Shown here: positions 36,566-45,782 of the stretch, in pieces | Layout of the letters: each line of letters opens with the position of its first letter | Position numbering within the stretch: position 1 is the first letter of the stretch | Source of the DNA: Carboxylicivirga marina | GTDB taxonomy: Bacteria > Bacteroidota > Bacteroidia > Bacteroidales > Marinilabiliaceae | Length of the DNA: 64,000 nucleotides | Direction: 5' to 3' | Assembly (NCBI RefSeq): GCF_016612505.1 | Contig: NZ_JAENRR010000014.1 | Span: 1 to 64,000, forward strand | The notes under the pieces: model-generated | The model's input: the letters and a program-made list of their open reading frames with translations, nothing else | The model's database searches: none | Told to the model about the DNA's origin: nothing | Made by a program: the position numbers and the translations under genes

Positions 36566-37135
36566 CTATTTGTTTCGCTTGTATAAGAAGGCTTTCCAGC
36601 GTTCTTCTGTTAAATGTGCTTCTTCCATTGCGGCTCTTGACAGGCTAAAGAACAAATCAGATAGGCGATTGATGAATAGCAGAATAGCTCTCTCAACAGG
36701 ATAGGCTCTGTGTAAGGAGGTTAGTTTACGTTCTCCATTACGAAGTTGCGAACGTACCACATGACATAAGGCCGATACTTCATTGCCACCAGGTAATATA
36801 AAGTGGTCGGAGCGACTACTTAACTGCGTTTCAATATCATCTATCCATTGCTCACAGAATTTATCCATATCCTCGGGCAAAGGCATCGTGTTTTTCTCTT
36901 GAAACTCACTTGGTGTTGCCAGATGGCTCATGGTATTCATCAATTCCACTTGAATGTGGTGTAGCTTTTCCTGCCATTCGTGTTTTGGTTCGAGCTTAGC
37001 TCTTAATAACCCGATAAACGAATTAACTTCATCAAAGGTGCCATATGCATCAACTCGTATGTCGTCTTTATTAACCCGAACGCCTCCTAATAAATCAGTT
37101 TGTCCGCGGTCGCCTGTTTTAGTGTATATTTTCAT
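36566..37135 (-). CDS. pduO: Cob(I)yrinic acid a,c-diamide adenosyltransferase (PduO type)
   Basis: 189 residues of the PduO-type ATP:cob(I)alamin adenosyltransferase family. The N-terminal KIYTKTGDRGQTDLLGG is the ATP-binding loop, followed by VDAYGTFDEVNSFIGLLRA, and near the C-terminus VVRSQLRNGERKL contains the conserved Arg-rich segment and then FINRLSDLFF. It makes adenosylcobalamin. No cobalamin riboswitch was found upstream. The start ATG lies in a divergent spacer with pdxH. Confidence 0.94.
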   Translation of the reverse strand: MKIYTKTGDRGQTDLLGGVRVNKDDIRVDAYGTFDEVNSFIGLLRAKLEPKHEWQEKLHHIQVELMNTMSHLATPSEFQEKNTMPLPEDMDKFCEQWIDDIETQLSSRSDHFILPGGNEVSALCHVVRSQLRNGERKLTSLHRAYPVERAILLFINRLSDLFFSLSRAAMEEAHLTEERWKAFLYKRNK

Positions 37136-37278
37136 TGTTTTTATATCTTTTTGTAAATGAATGTGTGTTTAAACTTAAACATGTCATCAAAACAAGCAAG
37201 AGTAATAAAAGTTTGAATATGGCATCCGATTCCTCAACAATATTCAGTACTTCTTGTTAAGGGAGTACAAAAGTGAGG

Positions 37279-37920
37279 ATGATGAATCGATTAGCTGATA
37301 TTAGAAATGAATATAAAAAAGGAATCTTGCAACCGGAATCCCTTTTAGAAAACCCGTTTGAGCAATTTGAAAAATGGATGAGTGAGGCTTTAGAAGTAAA
37401 ATGCAATGAGCCAACAGCGATGACTATTGCAACTGTCGATGGTGAAAATATGCCTAATTGTCGCATAGTGCTTTTAAAGGATGTTTGTGATGGTGGATTC
37501 GTATTCTTCACCAATTATAACAGTCAGAAAGGAGTAGAATTGCATGAGCAATCAAAAGCGGCTTTAAATTTCTTTTGGCCTGAATTGGAGCGTCAGGTGC
37601 GAATTCGTGGTGTCATTGAAAAAGTCTCAGCACAAAAGTCAGACGATTATTTTCAGTCACGACCGCGCGAAAGTCAGTTAGGAGCCTGGGCATCTGATCA
37701 AAGCGAAATTGTTACTGACGGGCAAGAACTGCTGAATAAGTATGAGCACCTAAATGTGAAATATCAGGATAAATTAATTCCGCGGCCGGCCCATTGGGGC
37801 GGTTATATTGTTAAAGCTTTAACAGTAGAGTTTTGGCAAGGCCGTGCCAATCGCATGCACGATCGCTTTCAGTATTTTTATGAAAATGATCATTGGCAAA
37901 TAAGGCAGTTTGCACCTTAA
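37279..37920 (+). CDS. pdxH: Pyridoxamine 5'-phosphate oxidase
   Basis: 213 residues from ATG 37279; an in-frame GTG at 37273 and a second ATG at 37282 are alternatives. FMN- and PLP-binding segments are present: PTAMTIATVDGENMPNCRIVLLKD, FFTNYNSQKG, and the C-terminal VEFWQGRANRMHDRFQY. It converts pyridoxamine/pyridoxine phosphate to PLP with FMN. Its stop codon abuts the stop of convergent gldA. Confidence 0.96.
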   Translation: MMNRLADIRNEYKKGILQPESLLENPFEQFEKWMSEALEVKCNEPTAMTIATVDGENMPNCRIVLLKDVCDGGFVFFTNYNSQKGVELHEQSKAALNFFWPELERQVRIRGVIEKVSAQKSDDYFQSRPRESQLGAWASDQSEIVTDGQELLNKYEHLNVKYQDKLIPRPAHWGGYIVKALTVEFWQGRANRMHDRFQYFYENDHWQIRQFAP

Positions 37921-38823
37921 TTATTTGGTTAGAGCATGGAAAACACTTTCGAGGTTTTGCTCATCGCGTGTCATCGTTAATATAGCGAGGTTATTGTCAA
38001 CAGCGTAGTTAAAGATGGATTTTCTAACATCATCATTGGCATCAATACGTAATTCGGTTTTCGAAATAGATTCAACATTCTTAATGTTGTTGATGCTTCG
38101 AATACTTTCGATATCAGGCGCTTGGTCAAATTCAACAAAAACCATAGATTGACCACTGTTTTGCAATATGGATAAATCTGTAGATGGATGATCAACCAGC
38201 ATCTCGCCCCGATTAAGAATGATAACACGCTCGCAGATGGCTTCAACCTCCTGCATGATGTGTGTGCTTAGCATCACTGTTTTTGCTTTTCCAACCGTTT
38301 TAATCAAGTTACGAATCTCTAATATTTGGTTGGGATCTAATCCAGTGGTTGGTTCGTCTAAGATCAGTACCTCAGGGTCATGTATCAGGGCTTGAGCCAG
38401 GCCTACACGCTGTCGATAACCTTTTGATAGTGTGCCAATTTTCTTATTTTGCTCAAGGGTTAAACCGGTTAATTCAACCATCTCAGCAACCCGCTCTTTT
38501 CGCTTGGGCAGTTGATAGAGTTCTGCAACCATCAACAGGTATTCTTTCACATACATATCCAGATATAAAGGATTGTGTTCTGGTAAGTAACCTATTTTTC
38601 GCCGAAATGATTCGTTGTAATCGCCATTGTTAATGCCACACACTTCTACTTCACCAGTTGTTTGCGGCAATAGTCCTGATATTATTTTCATCATGGTTGA
38701 TTTGCCAGCTCCATTTGGGCCTAAGAAACCAACAATTTCACCTGATTCAATGGAGAATGAAACACCTTTTAATGCTTTCTGTCGACCAAATTCTTTTATA
38801 ACATCTTTAACTACAATGGACAT
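37921..38823 (-). CDS. gldA: GldA-type ABC transporter ATPase
   Basis: 300 residues from ATG 38823 (MSIVVKDVIKEFGRQK); a longer frame adds unlikely residues. The ABC module has Walker A GPNGAGKST, signature LSKGYRQRVGLAQAL, Walker B VLILDEPTTGLDPNQ and the H-loop LSTHIMQEVE. The C-terminal ~80 residues match the regulatory region of Bacteroidota GldA, needed for gliding in Flavobacterium. No gldFG partner is present. A general ABC-2 exporter role is possible. Confidence 0.85.
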   Translation of the reverse strand: MSIVVKDVIKEFGRQKALKGVSFSIESGEIVGFLGPNGAGKSTMMKIISGLLPQTTGEVEVCGINNGDYNESFRRKIGYLPEHNPLYLDMYVKEYLLMVAELYQLPKRKERVAEMVELTGLTLEQNKKIGTLSKGYRQRVGLAQALIHDPEVLILDEPTTGLDPNQILEIRNLIKTVGKAKTVMLSTHIMQEVEAICERVIILNRGEMLVDHPSTDLSILQNSGQSMVFVEFDQAPDIESIRSINNIKNVESISKTELRIDANDDVRKSIFNYAVDNNLAILTMTRDEQNLESVFHALTK

Positions 38824-38923
38824 AATGATGAATTTTGAATTCAAAAATATCAATAAACTCGGCTAAATAAAAGGGAAAGTAAATAATCTGCTGGCTTCTG
38901 ACTAATAACTACTCAACTATGCA

Positions 38924-38931
38924 TATTTTTG
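38924..38931 (+). promoter_or_regulatory. Putative -7 element of ispG
   Basis: TATTTTTG matches TAnnTTTG, 31 bp before the ispG start. TCTG about 23 bp upstream is a weak -33. Confidence 0.4.
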
Positions 38932-38961
38932 CATTTATTCTTTGAATCAATATTCAGCACA

Positions 38962-40827
38962 ATGTCACAAGAACCATTATACTGCGAAGACTTATTTAAT
39001 TATCATCGAAATCCAACACGTAAAGTAGTGGTGGGTAACACGGCCATTGGCGGCGATAGTCCTATTCAAATCCAATCGATGACTACCACCAACTCAATGG
39101 ATGCTGAAGCCACTGCCAAGCAAGTAATGAGCATTGTTGATGCAGGTGCCGATATTGTTCGAATAACCACACAAGGACGCAGTGAAGCACACAACCTGGA
39201 GCATGTCAAGCGAATCATTCGTAAAAAAGGTTACGATGTGCCCTTAGTGGCTGATATTCATTTTAATCCGAATGCTGCCAAAGTAGCTGCTTCAAATGTT
39301 GAGAAAGTAAGAATCAATCCTGGTAACTTCTCTGGAGGCGCTAAAAAATTTGAGCTTAATTACACCGATGAACAATATACGAATGAACTGGAGGTAGCAA
39401 AAGAAAAACTTGGTTCATTCCTCAATGTCTGTAAGCAATACGGTACGGCCATTCGTGTTGGAACCAATCATGGTTCTTTATCCGATAGGATCATGAGCCG
39501 ATATGGCGATACACCGCAAGGGATGGTTGAGGCTTGTATGGAATATCTGCGCATTTGTGAAGACTTGGATTTTAAAGATATTGTATTCAGTATAAAAGCT
39601 AGTAACACACGCATAATGGTTCATACGGTGCGCCTGCTTGTTGTGGCCATGAAAAAGGAAGGCATGAATTATCCACTTCATCTGGGTGTTACTGAAGCCG
39701 GGAGTGAAGATGAAGGACGCATAAAGTCGGCTGTTGGCACGGGAGCTCTTTTGGTCGATGGCTTGGGCGATACTATCCGGGTATCGCTAACGGAAGATCC
39801 CGAAAAAGAAGTGCCGGTGGCTAGTAAACTGGCCAATTATATAGGTGCTAGAGCTGGGCATTCTGTAATCGAATCATTTGACATAAAGGACTACACCCCG
39901 TTTGAATATAATCGTCGCAAGACTCACGCTGTACTTAATATTGGTGGTGATAATACAACGGTTGTGATAAGTGATGCCTATGATGAGTTTAGTGCTGATA
40001 AAAAACTAAAGGCCGATTATCAGTTCATTGATTTTCCTGAGGATGTAAAAAACCACTATACGAAATACCTGATTCCATTTGCTGCATGGAAAACAGCCAA
40101 TACATCAAACAATACCTATCCGATTTTAGATGCAGCTGAGTTATTAAAAACAGAAGATTTACCCAGGTATTGTTTTTTGTCAGTTACCTACTCTCAACTC
40201 AATGATGAGCTTATGGCTCGCCTAAAACAGGAAAAGAATGTAATTATATTGCTTGGGTCAGAGCATTTAAATGCGCCTATTGAACAACGAGCATTTATAT
40301 TTAAGATGATAGCGAATGACTTAACGCATCCGGTTGTTTTGCACAATATATATGACGAAGAGGATGCTGAGGATATCCAAATTAAATCGGCTGCCGATGC
40401 AGGTATCTTATTTCTTGATGGATTGGCAGATGGTTTATATCTAGAAAATGAAGGTTCCTTACCCCATTCAGAAATATTAAATACGAACTTTGTTATTTTG
40501 CAATCAGCACGTGTAAGGTTTACTAAAACCGAATTTATCTCGTGTCCCGGCTGTGGACGTACCTTATTCGACCTTCAGGAAACAACCAAAGAAGTTAAAT
40601 TGCGCACATCGCATTTAAAAGGTTTAAAAGTTGCTGTAATGGGTTGTGTGGTAAATGGTGTGGGCGAAATGGCTGATGCCGATTATGGATATATTGGTTC
40701 TGGACCTTCTACTGTGAGCTTGTTTAAAAAGCGTGAGTTAATTAAGCGAAACTTGCCACGAGAAGAAGCTGTTGAAGAGTTAATTAATCTGATAAAAGAG
40801 AATGGTGATTGGGTAGAACCTGCTTAG
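38962..40827 (+). CDS. ispG: 4-hydroxy-3-methylbut-2-enyl diphosphate synthase (large type)
   Basis: 621 residues from ATG 38962, the large IspG/GcpE form with a central insertion (about 280-490) as in Bacteroidota, Chlamydiae and plants. A TIM-barrel N-domain (IQIQSMTTTNSMDA, VPLVADIHFNPNAA) precedes it. The Fe-S-binding Cys are in CPGCGRTLF (Cys528 and Cys531) and MGCVVNGVGE (Cys562); the last motif also holds the catalytic Glu. It catalyses the penultimate MEP-pathway step, so isoprenoids are made by this route. Confidence 0.96.
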   Translation: MSQEPLYCEDLFNYHRNPTRKVVVGNTAIGGDSPIQIQSMTTTNSMDAEATAKQVMSIVDAGADIVRITTQGRSEAHNLEHVKRIIRKKGYDVPLVADIHFNPNAAKVAASNVEKVRINPGNFSGGAKKFELNYTDEQYTNELEVAKEKLGSFLNVCKQYGTAIRVGTNHGSLSDRIMSRYGDTPQGMVEACMEYLRICEDLDFKDIVFSIKASNTRIMVHTVRLLVVAMKKEGMNYPLHLGVTEAGSEDEGRIKSAVGTGALLVDGLGDTIRVSLTEDPEKEVPVASKLANYIGARAGHSVIESFDIKDYTPFEYNRRKTHAVLNIGGDNTTVVISDAYDEFSADKKLKADYQFIDFPEDVKNHYTKYLIPFAAWKTANTSNNTYPILDAAELLKTEDLPRYCFLSVTYSQLNDELMARLKQEKNVIILLGSEHLNAPIEQRAFIFKMIANDLTHPVVLHNIYDEEDAEDIQIKSAADAGILFLDGLADGLYLENEGSLPHSEILNTNFVILQSARVRFTKTEFISCPGCGRTLFDLQETTKEVKLRTSHLKGLKVAVMGCVVNGVGEMADADYGYIGSGPSTVSLFKKRELIKRNLPREEAVEELINLIKENGDWVEPA

Positions 40828-40957
40828 AATTGTTTTTTAATCAAAGAAATACAGTCAATCGTGGATTTTTTAGGTTGTTCGGAATGATTTTTTTGGTATG
40901 TGGGTCTAATTTTATAAATTGCGTTTCCCAAAAAATAACTAATTGAGTCTAGCCTAA

Positions 40958-41743
40958 ATGAAACGGATATTTCTTTTATTCTTTGCGACGGTTTTAACCA
41001 TTATGAGCGCTCATGCCGGAGAAATTGAGCTGAGAGGTACTTTTCAGGGTGAAAACCTGTATGTAAAGAATCCATTTGCCGCTTCTGGTGTTGGGTTTTG
41101 TGTATACGAAGTAACTGTAAATGGACAAACCACAACCGACGAAATTAACTCAAGTGCTTTTGAGATTGATTTAGGTGTATTCCAGTTTGTAATTGGAGAG
41201 GCCTTAATTGTTGGTATCAAATTTAAAGATGATTGTGAACCAAAAGTACTTAACCCTGAAGTGTTAAATCCAAGGGCTACTTTTGAAATTAGCAACATAA
41301 ACGTGACTGATGAAAATCTAAGTTGGGAAACAACGAAAGAATCAGGTGCTTTACCATTTGTAGTTGAGCAATACCGTTGGAATAAATGGGTGAAAGTTGG
41401 AGAGGTCGAAGGAAAAGGTTCTATTCAATCAAATGCCTATAATGTGACAGTAAGAAAGCATAGTGGTGAAAATCGTTTTCGCATTAAGCAAATTGATTAT
41501 CGAAATAAGCCGCGCTATTCTGATGAGGTTAAAAGTATTTCTACTAAAGCAGAAGTTACCTTTGGACCTAGTAAAGTAGCCGATAAAGTCACTTTCTCAG
41601 CACCAACTCTGTATGAAATATACGACGAATACGGAGGTATTGTGTTTAAAGGTTATGGAGCAGAAGTAAATGTGACAGGTATCGAAAAAGGTCGTTATTA
41701 CATTAATTACGACAATAAGATGGAACGATTCACAAAAAAATAA
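40958..41743 (+). CDS. Secreted protein with T9SS sorting-domain-like C-terminus
   Basis: 261 residues with a signal peptide (MKRIFLLFFATVLTIMSAHA, cleavage after AHA). The rest is beta-strand-rich, with a fibronectin-like middle (about 120-190). The C-terminal ~75 residues have the pattern of a type IX secretion sorting domain: YEIYDEYGGIVFKGYG, then VTGIEKGRYYINY and a basic end. No enzyme motif is recognised. It stands between ispG and asnS on the same strand. The T9SS assignment is an inference from the pattern. Confidence 0.55.
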   Translation: MKRIFLLFFATVLTIMSAHAGEIELRGTFQGENLYVKNPFAASGVGFCVYEVTVNGQTTTDEINSSAFEIDLGVFQFVIGEALIVGIKFKDDCEPKVLNPEVLNPRATFEISNINVTDENLSWETTKESGALPFVVEQYRWNKWVKVGEVEGKGSIQSNAYNVTVRKHSGENRFRIKQIDYRNKPRYSDEVKSISTKAEVTFGPSKVADKVTFSAPTLYEIYDEYGGIVFKGYGAEVNVTGIEKGRYYINYDNKMERFTKK

Positions 41744-41763
41744 ACTGAGTTTCTCAGATTTGA

Positions 41764-41798
41764 AAAGGTGATTCGCAATGAGTCACCTTTCTTTTTTT
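41764..41798 (+). terminator. Rho-independent terminator after the secreted-protein gene
   Basis: Stem AAAGGTGA / TCACCTTT with an 11-nt loop followed by CTTTTTTT. Confidence 0.8.
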
Positions 41799-41871
41799 AT
41801 AAAACTGAAAGAAAAAGAGGTAATTCGCTTGCATTTAGGCAAGGAGTTATCAATCAATAAAAACAAATCAT

Positions 41872-41879
41872 TAATTTTG
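41872..41879 (+). promoter_or_regulatory. Putative -7 element of asnS
   Basis: TAATTTTG matches TAnnTTTG. No good -33 is seen. The start codon is 27 bp downstream. Confidence 0.35.
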
Positions 41880-41906
41880 CAATCCTGAATATAAACAAAA
41901 ATAGAA

Positions 41907-43355
41907 ATGGAACAGATTCGTCGAACAAAAATTGTTGAGCTGCTAAAAAGTACCGGATTTGGTACGCAGGCAAATGTGAAAGGTTGGGTTAGAACCAAGC
42001 GTGGTAATAAGCAAGTAAATTTTATTGCTTTAAATGACGGGTCGTGTATTCATAATATTCAAATAGTAGTTGACGTACCTAATTTTGATGAGTCTTTGTT
42101 AAAGCGAATCACTACAGGGGCAGCCGTTTCAATTAATGGAGAAATTACAGAATCAACTGGTAGTGGACAAAAAGTTGAAATTTTAGCGAAAGAGATTGTG
42201 GTAATGGGGGATTGTGATCCAGAGAAATATCCAATCCAGCCTAAAAAACATACTTTGGAATTCTTGCGTGAGAATGCGCATTTGCGCTATCGTACCAATA
42301 CTTTTGGAGCCATTGCACGTATGCGTCATGCAATGATTTTTGCAGTGCATGAATTCTATACCAAAAAAGGTTTTGTGAATATACACACGCCAATTGTTAC
42401 GGCATCTGATGCCGAGGGTGCAGGTGAGATGTTTAAAGTTACAACGATGGACTACGAAAATCTTCCACGTACCGAAGAGGGAGATATTGATTACACACAA
42501 GATTTCTTTGGAAGAGCTACAAATTTAACTGTTTCTGGTCAGTTAGAAGGTGAGTTAGCTGCCTTGGCTATGGGCGAGATTTATACTTTTGGTCCTACCT
42601 TCCGTGCTGAAAATTCTAATACATCGCGTCACTTAGCTGAGTTTTGGATGATAGAGCCTGAAATGGCCTTCTATGATTTGGATGATAACATGGATTTGGC
42701 TGAAGAATTCTTAAAATACCTGATTAAGTATGCTCTTGACAATTGTATGGATGACCTGCAATTCTTAAGCAAACGTCTTCAGGATGAAGAAAAGAATAAG
42801 AAAGCTGATGAGCGTTCAATGGAATTAGTCGAGAAGCTGAAGTTTATTTTAAGTGATGATTTTATTCGTCTGACATATACCGAGGCAATAGAGATATTAC
42901 GTAACTCAAAGCCAAATAAGAAAGGTAAGTTCAAATATCCGATCGATGGTTTTGGTAGTGACTTACAATCAGAACATGAGCGTTATTTAGTAGAAAAGCA
43001 CTTTAAGAAACCAGTCATCTTAACTGATTATCCTAAAGATATTAAGTCTTTCTACATGAAGTTAAATGAGGATGGAAAAACAGTGCGAGCAATGGATGTT
43101 CTATTCCCTCAGATTGGTGAAATCATTGGTGGTTCGCAGCGTGAAGAGAATTACGATAAGCTTGTAGGTCGAATGGAAGAGATGGGTGTGCCAACTGACG
43201 AAATGTGGTGGTACCTCGATACACGCCGTTTTGGTTCAGTTACGCATAGTGGTTTTGGATTAGGATTCGAACGCTTAATGTTGTTCGTAACGGGTATGGG
43301 TAATATTCGCGACGTTATTCCTTTTCCTCGTGCACCAAAAACAGCCGAGTTTTAA
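41907..43355 (+). CDS. asnS: Asparaginyl-tRNA synthetase
   Basis: 482 residues. An N-terminal OB-fold anticodon-binding domain ([20 protein letters not shown]) is followed by a class II catalytic core with motif 2 [21 protein letters not shown] and motif 3 [12 protein letters not shown] with the end [15 protein letters not shown]. It charges tRNA-Asn, so this route, not Asp-tRNA-Asn amidation, is used directly. It has its own terminator. Confidence 0.97.
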   Translation: MEQIRRTKIVELLKSTGFGTQANVKGWVRTKRGNKQVNFIALNDGSCIHNIQIVVDVPNFDESLLKRITTGAAVSINGEITESTGSGQKVEILAKEIVVMGDCDPEKYPIQPKKHTLEFLRENAHLRYRTNTFGAIARMRHAMIFAVHEFYTKKGFVNIHTPIVTASDAEGAGEMFKVTTMDYENLPRTEEGDIDYTQDFFGRATNLTVSGQLEGELAALAMGEIYTFGPTFRAENSNTSRHLAEFWMIEPEMAFYDLDDNMDLAEEFLKYLIKYALDNCMDDLQFLSKRLQDEEKNKKADERSMELVEKLKFILSDDFIRLTYTEAIEILRNSKPNKKGKFKYPIDGFGSDLQSEHERYLVEKHFKKPVILTDYPKDIKSFYMKLNEDGKTVRAMDVLFPQIGEIIGGSQREENYDKLVGRMEEMGVPTDEMWWYLDTRRFGSVTHSGFGLGFERLMLFVTGMGNIRDVIPFPRAPKTAEF

Positions 43356-43380
43356 ACGATCATAATTCGTACAAAATAAT

Positions 43381-43416
43381 AATGCCGACTCTCTATGAAA
43401 GTCGGCATTTGTTTTT
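43381..43416 (+). terminator. Rho-independent terminator after asnS
   Basis: Perfect stem AATGCCGACT / AGTCGGCATT, 9-nt loop, followed by TGTTTTTATTA. Confidence 0.88.
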
Positions 43417-43540
43417 ATTATTCGTCAAAAAACAGGCCACTTCTATCGCTTTTGATTAATTAATCTTAATTTTGTTTGAGACTCACTATTATTTCACACG
43501 GTGAAGTTGACACAGAAATGTTAAGAACGAAGCGATAGGG

Positions 43541-44989
43541 ATGTTAAAACAGAGTTTACAACAAAAACTACTTCAAAAATTATCACCCTTACAAATTCAG
43601 GTGATAAAGTTGCTGGAAATACCAACAACTCAATTGGAGCAACGCATAAAAAAAGAACTGGAAGAAAATCCTATTCTTGAATTGGAGAGGGAACAGCAAG
43701 ATCCTGATAAGGATGAGCAGGAGGCTCCTGAGCAAGAGATAGAGCGTGATGAGCTGTCGATAGATGAGTACATCAATAACGAAGATATACCGGCTTATAA
43801 GCTACAAGCGCGTAACTTCTCTAAAGACGATAAGCATGAAGACATCCCATTTTCTACAGGTGCTACGTTTCACGAACATTTGATTGCTCAGCTTGGCTTA
43901 CGCATACTAAACGATAGACAACGAAATATTGCTGAATACATCATTGGTAATATTGATGAAGATGGCTACTTGCGTCGTGAAGTAGACGAAATCATCGATG
44001 ATCTGGCTTTTGCGCAGAATATTGAAGTAGATGAACGTGAAGCATTGGATGTGCTTGAAATTGTACAGGACTTTGACCCTGCGGGTGTTGCTGCCAGGGA
44101 TTTACAAGAGTGCTTATTGCTTCAAATAAAGCGTAAAGATCGTACTTTCCCAGATATTGAGAATGCCTTTCAGGTCTTGAGACATCACTTTGAGGAATTT
44201 ACCCGTAAACATTACGACAAAATATCTAAGCGCCTTCATATCGATGAAGAAGAGCTGAAAGATGCTTTGGCTGAAATACTCAAGCTAAATCCGAAGCCGG
44301 GCAGTTCGTATAGTAACCCAATGACCAAAACTGTTCAGCATATAATCCCCGACTTTATACTTGAGGTGGAAGACGACCAGTTTCAATTGAGTTTGAACAA
44401 TCGCAACGTGCCTGAATTACGTATTAGTAATACCTACTCTGATATGTTACAGGATTACAGTGCCAATAAAAAGAATCAGACTCAGGATAAGAAAGATGCT
44501 GTGATGTTTGTTAAGCAAAAACTCGATTCAGCTAAGTGGTTTATTGATGCAATTAAGCAGCGTCAAAATACCTTGATGACGGTGATGAACTCTATTTTAG
44601 AGTATCAGAATGACTATTTTCTGGAAGGCGATGAAACCAAGATGAAGCCAATGATTCTGAAAGATATCGCTGAGCGTACGAACCTGGATATTTCGACCAT
44701 CTCAAGGGTTTCTAATAGCAAATATATTCAAACACACTTTGGTATTTTTGCTCTTAAGTATTTCTTCTCGGAAGGTATGCAGACCGATACTGGAGAAGAA
44801 GTGAGTACGCGAGAGATTAAAAAGATATTAGAAGAATGTATAGCTAATGAAGATAAACGAAAGCCGTTGACTGATGATAAGCTGGCAGCCATTCTAAAAG
44901 AGAAATCTTATAATATAGCCAGACGAACCGTTGCTAAATACCGCGAACAATTAAATATTCCAGTGGCACGCCTCAGGAAAGAATTATAA
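43541..44989 (+). CDS. rpoN: RNA polymerase sigma-54 factor
   Basis: 482 residues. The Gln-rich activator-interacting region I (QSLQQKLLQKLSPLQIQVIKLLEIP) is followed by an acidic region II and the core-binding/helix-turn-helix region. The RpoN box ARRTVAKYRE lies near the C-terminus, followed by a short end QLNIPVARLRKEL. It directs transcription from -24/-12 promoters with NtrC-type activators, none of which is encoded here. Confidence 0.97.
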   Translation: MLKQSLQQKLLQKLSPLQIQVIKLLEIPTTQLEQRIKKELEENPILELEREQQDPDKDEQEAPEQEIERDELSIDEYINNEDIPAYKLQARNFSKDDKHEDIPFSTGATFHEHLIAQLGLRILNDRQRNIAEYIIGNIDEDGYLRREVDEIIDDLAFAQNIEVDEREALDVLEIVQDFDPAGVAARDLQECLLLQIKRKDRTFPDIENAFQVLRHHFEEFTRKHYDKISKRLHIDEEELKDALAEILKLNPKPGSSYSNPMTKTVQHIIPDFILEVEDDQFQLSLNNRNVPELRISNTYSDMLQDYSANKKNQTQDKKDAVMFVKQKLDSAKWFIDAIKQRQNTLMTVMNSILEYQNDYFLEGDETKMKPMILKDIAERTNLDISTISRVSNSKYIQTHFGIFALKYFFSEGMQTDTGEEVSTREIKKILEECIANEDKRKPLTDDKLAAILKEKSYNIARRTVAKYREQLNIPVARLRKEL

Positions 44990-44994
44990 ACTTC

Positions 44995-45017
44995 AGCCGG
45001 TTAATAACCGGCTTTTT
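44995..45017 (+). terminator. Hairpin terminator after rpoN
   Basis: Stem AGCCGGTT / AACCGGCT with a 3-nt loop, followed by TTTTAA. The PAP2-like start codon is 13 bp after it. Confidence 0.7.
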
Positions 45018-45029
45018 AATGGATAGTAC

Positions 45030-45638
45030 ATGCGAACAGCCGCAAAAGCTCTTTCTACAGTTTTACATCCAATGTTAATACCTACCATTGGTTTGTTTCT
45101 GATATTTAATTTGGGTGGACATTTTTCATACCTTCCTTTTGAGCACAAACGACTAATTTATTTGTTTGTATTTATTAGTACCTGTGCTTTGCCGGTAAGC
45201 CTTATTCCTCTATTTATGCTATTGGGAGTTGTTAAAAGTGTATATATGACCGATAGAAAGGAACGACTCTGGCCTACTTTATTTACATCCATCTTTTATG
45301 GAATTGGTTATTTCTTTCTGAGTCGTATACCCATCGTGCCATCTTTTATCCAGGGCTTTATGTTAGCAACCATTATAGTGATATTAATGGCCTTAGGAAT
45401 CACCATATTCTGGAAGATTAGCATGCATATGATTGGTATAGGAGGTTTGTGCGGCGCACTATTGGCTCTGGCACTAACCTTTGGTCTTGATCTGTGGGTG
45501 GTATTTATTCTTGCGATTAGCATTGCAGGGGCACTTGGTTCGGCTCGACTGTATCTAAATGCACATACTCCATTGCAAGTGCATGTTGGATTCCTGCTTG
45601 GTGCTGGAGTCGTTTTCTGTGGCTCTTTATTCTTGTAA
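45030..45638 (+). CDS. PAP2-like membrane protein
   Basis: 202 residues with about six transmembrane helices. The positions corresponding to the three PAP2 motifs are visible but altered: DRKERLWP (motif 1), KISMHMIGIGG (motif 2) and GSARLYLNAHTPLQVHVG (motif 3), where the final Asp of the canonical SRxxxxxHxxxD is missing. It probably belongs to a lipid-phosphatase-like Bacteroidota family that may not be an active phosphatase. The gene is close to rpoN. Confidence 0.6.
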   Translation: MRTAAKALSTVLHPMLIPTIGLFLIFNLGGHFSYLPFEHKRLIYLFVFISTCALPVSLIPLFMLLGVVKSVYMTDRKERLWPTLFTSIFYGIGYFFLSRIPIVPSFIQGFMLATIIVILMALGITIFWKISMHMIGIGGLCGALLALALTFGLDLWVVFILAISIAGALGSARLYLNAHTPLQVHVGFLLGAGVVFCGSLFL

Positions 45639-45723
45639 TCAAACTTATTCCCAATTGTGATTTGAAGCTTATTAATGAGCGTCTTAAGTGTACTTAATAA
45701 ACTAAGATTAGAATTAATGGTAT

Positions 45724-45750
45724 AAAAAAAGCCACCCATAATGGATGGCT
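45724..45750 (-). terminator. Rho-independent terminator after rpsP
   Basis: On the minus strand the stem AGCCATCC / GGGTGGCT (one mismatch, 5-nt loop) is followed by a run of seven T. It lies 33 bp beyond the rpsP stop. Confidence 0.75.
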
Positions 45751-45782
45751 TCTTAATATCTTTTGAAAAAGATCGGACTGAA

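Noticed and set aside
37136-37272. Cobalamin riboswitch upstream of the PduO-type gene
   Set aside because: No cobalamin-box-like sequence or structured element was visible in the short divergent spacer.
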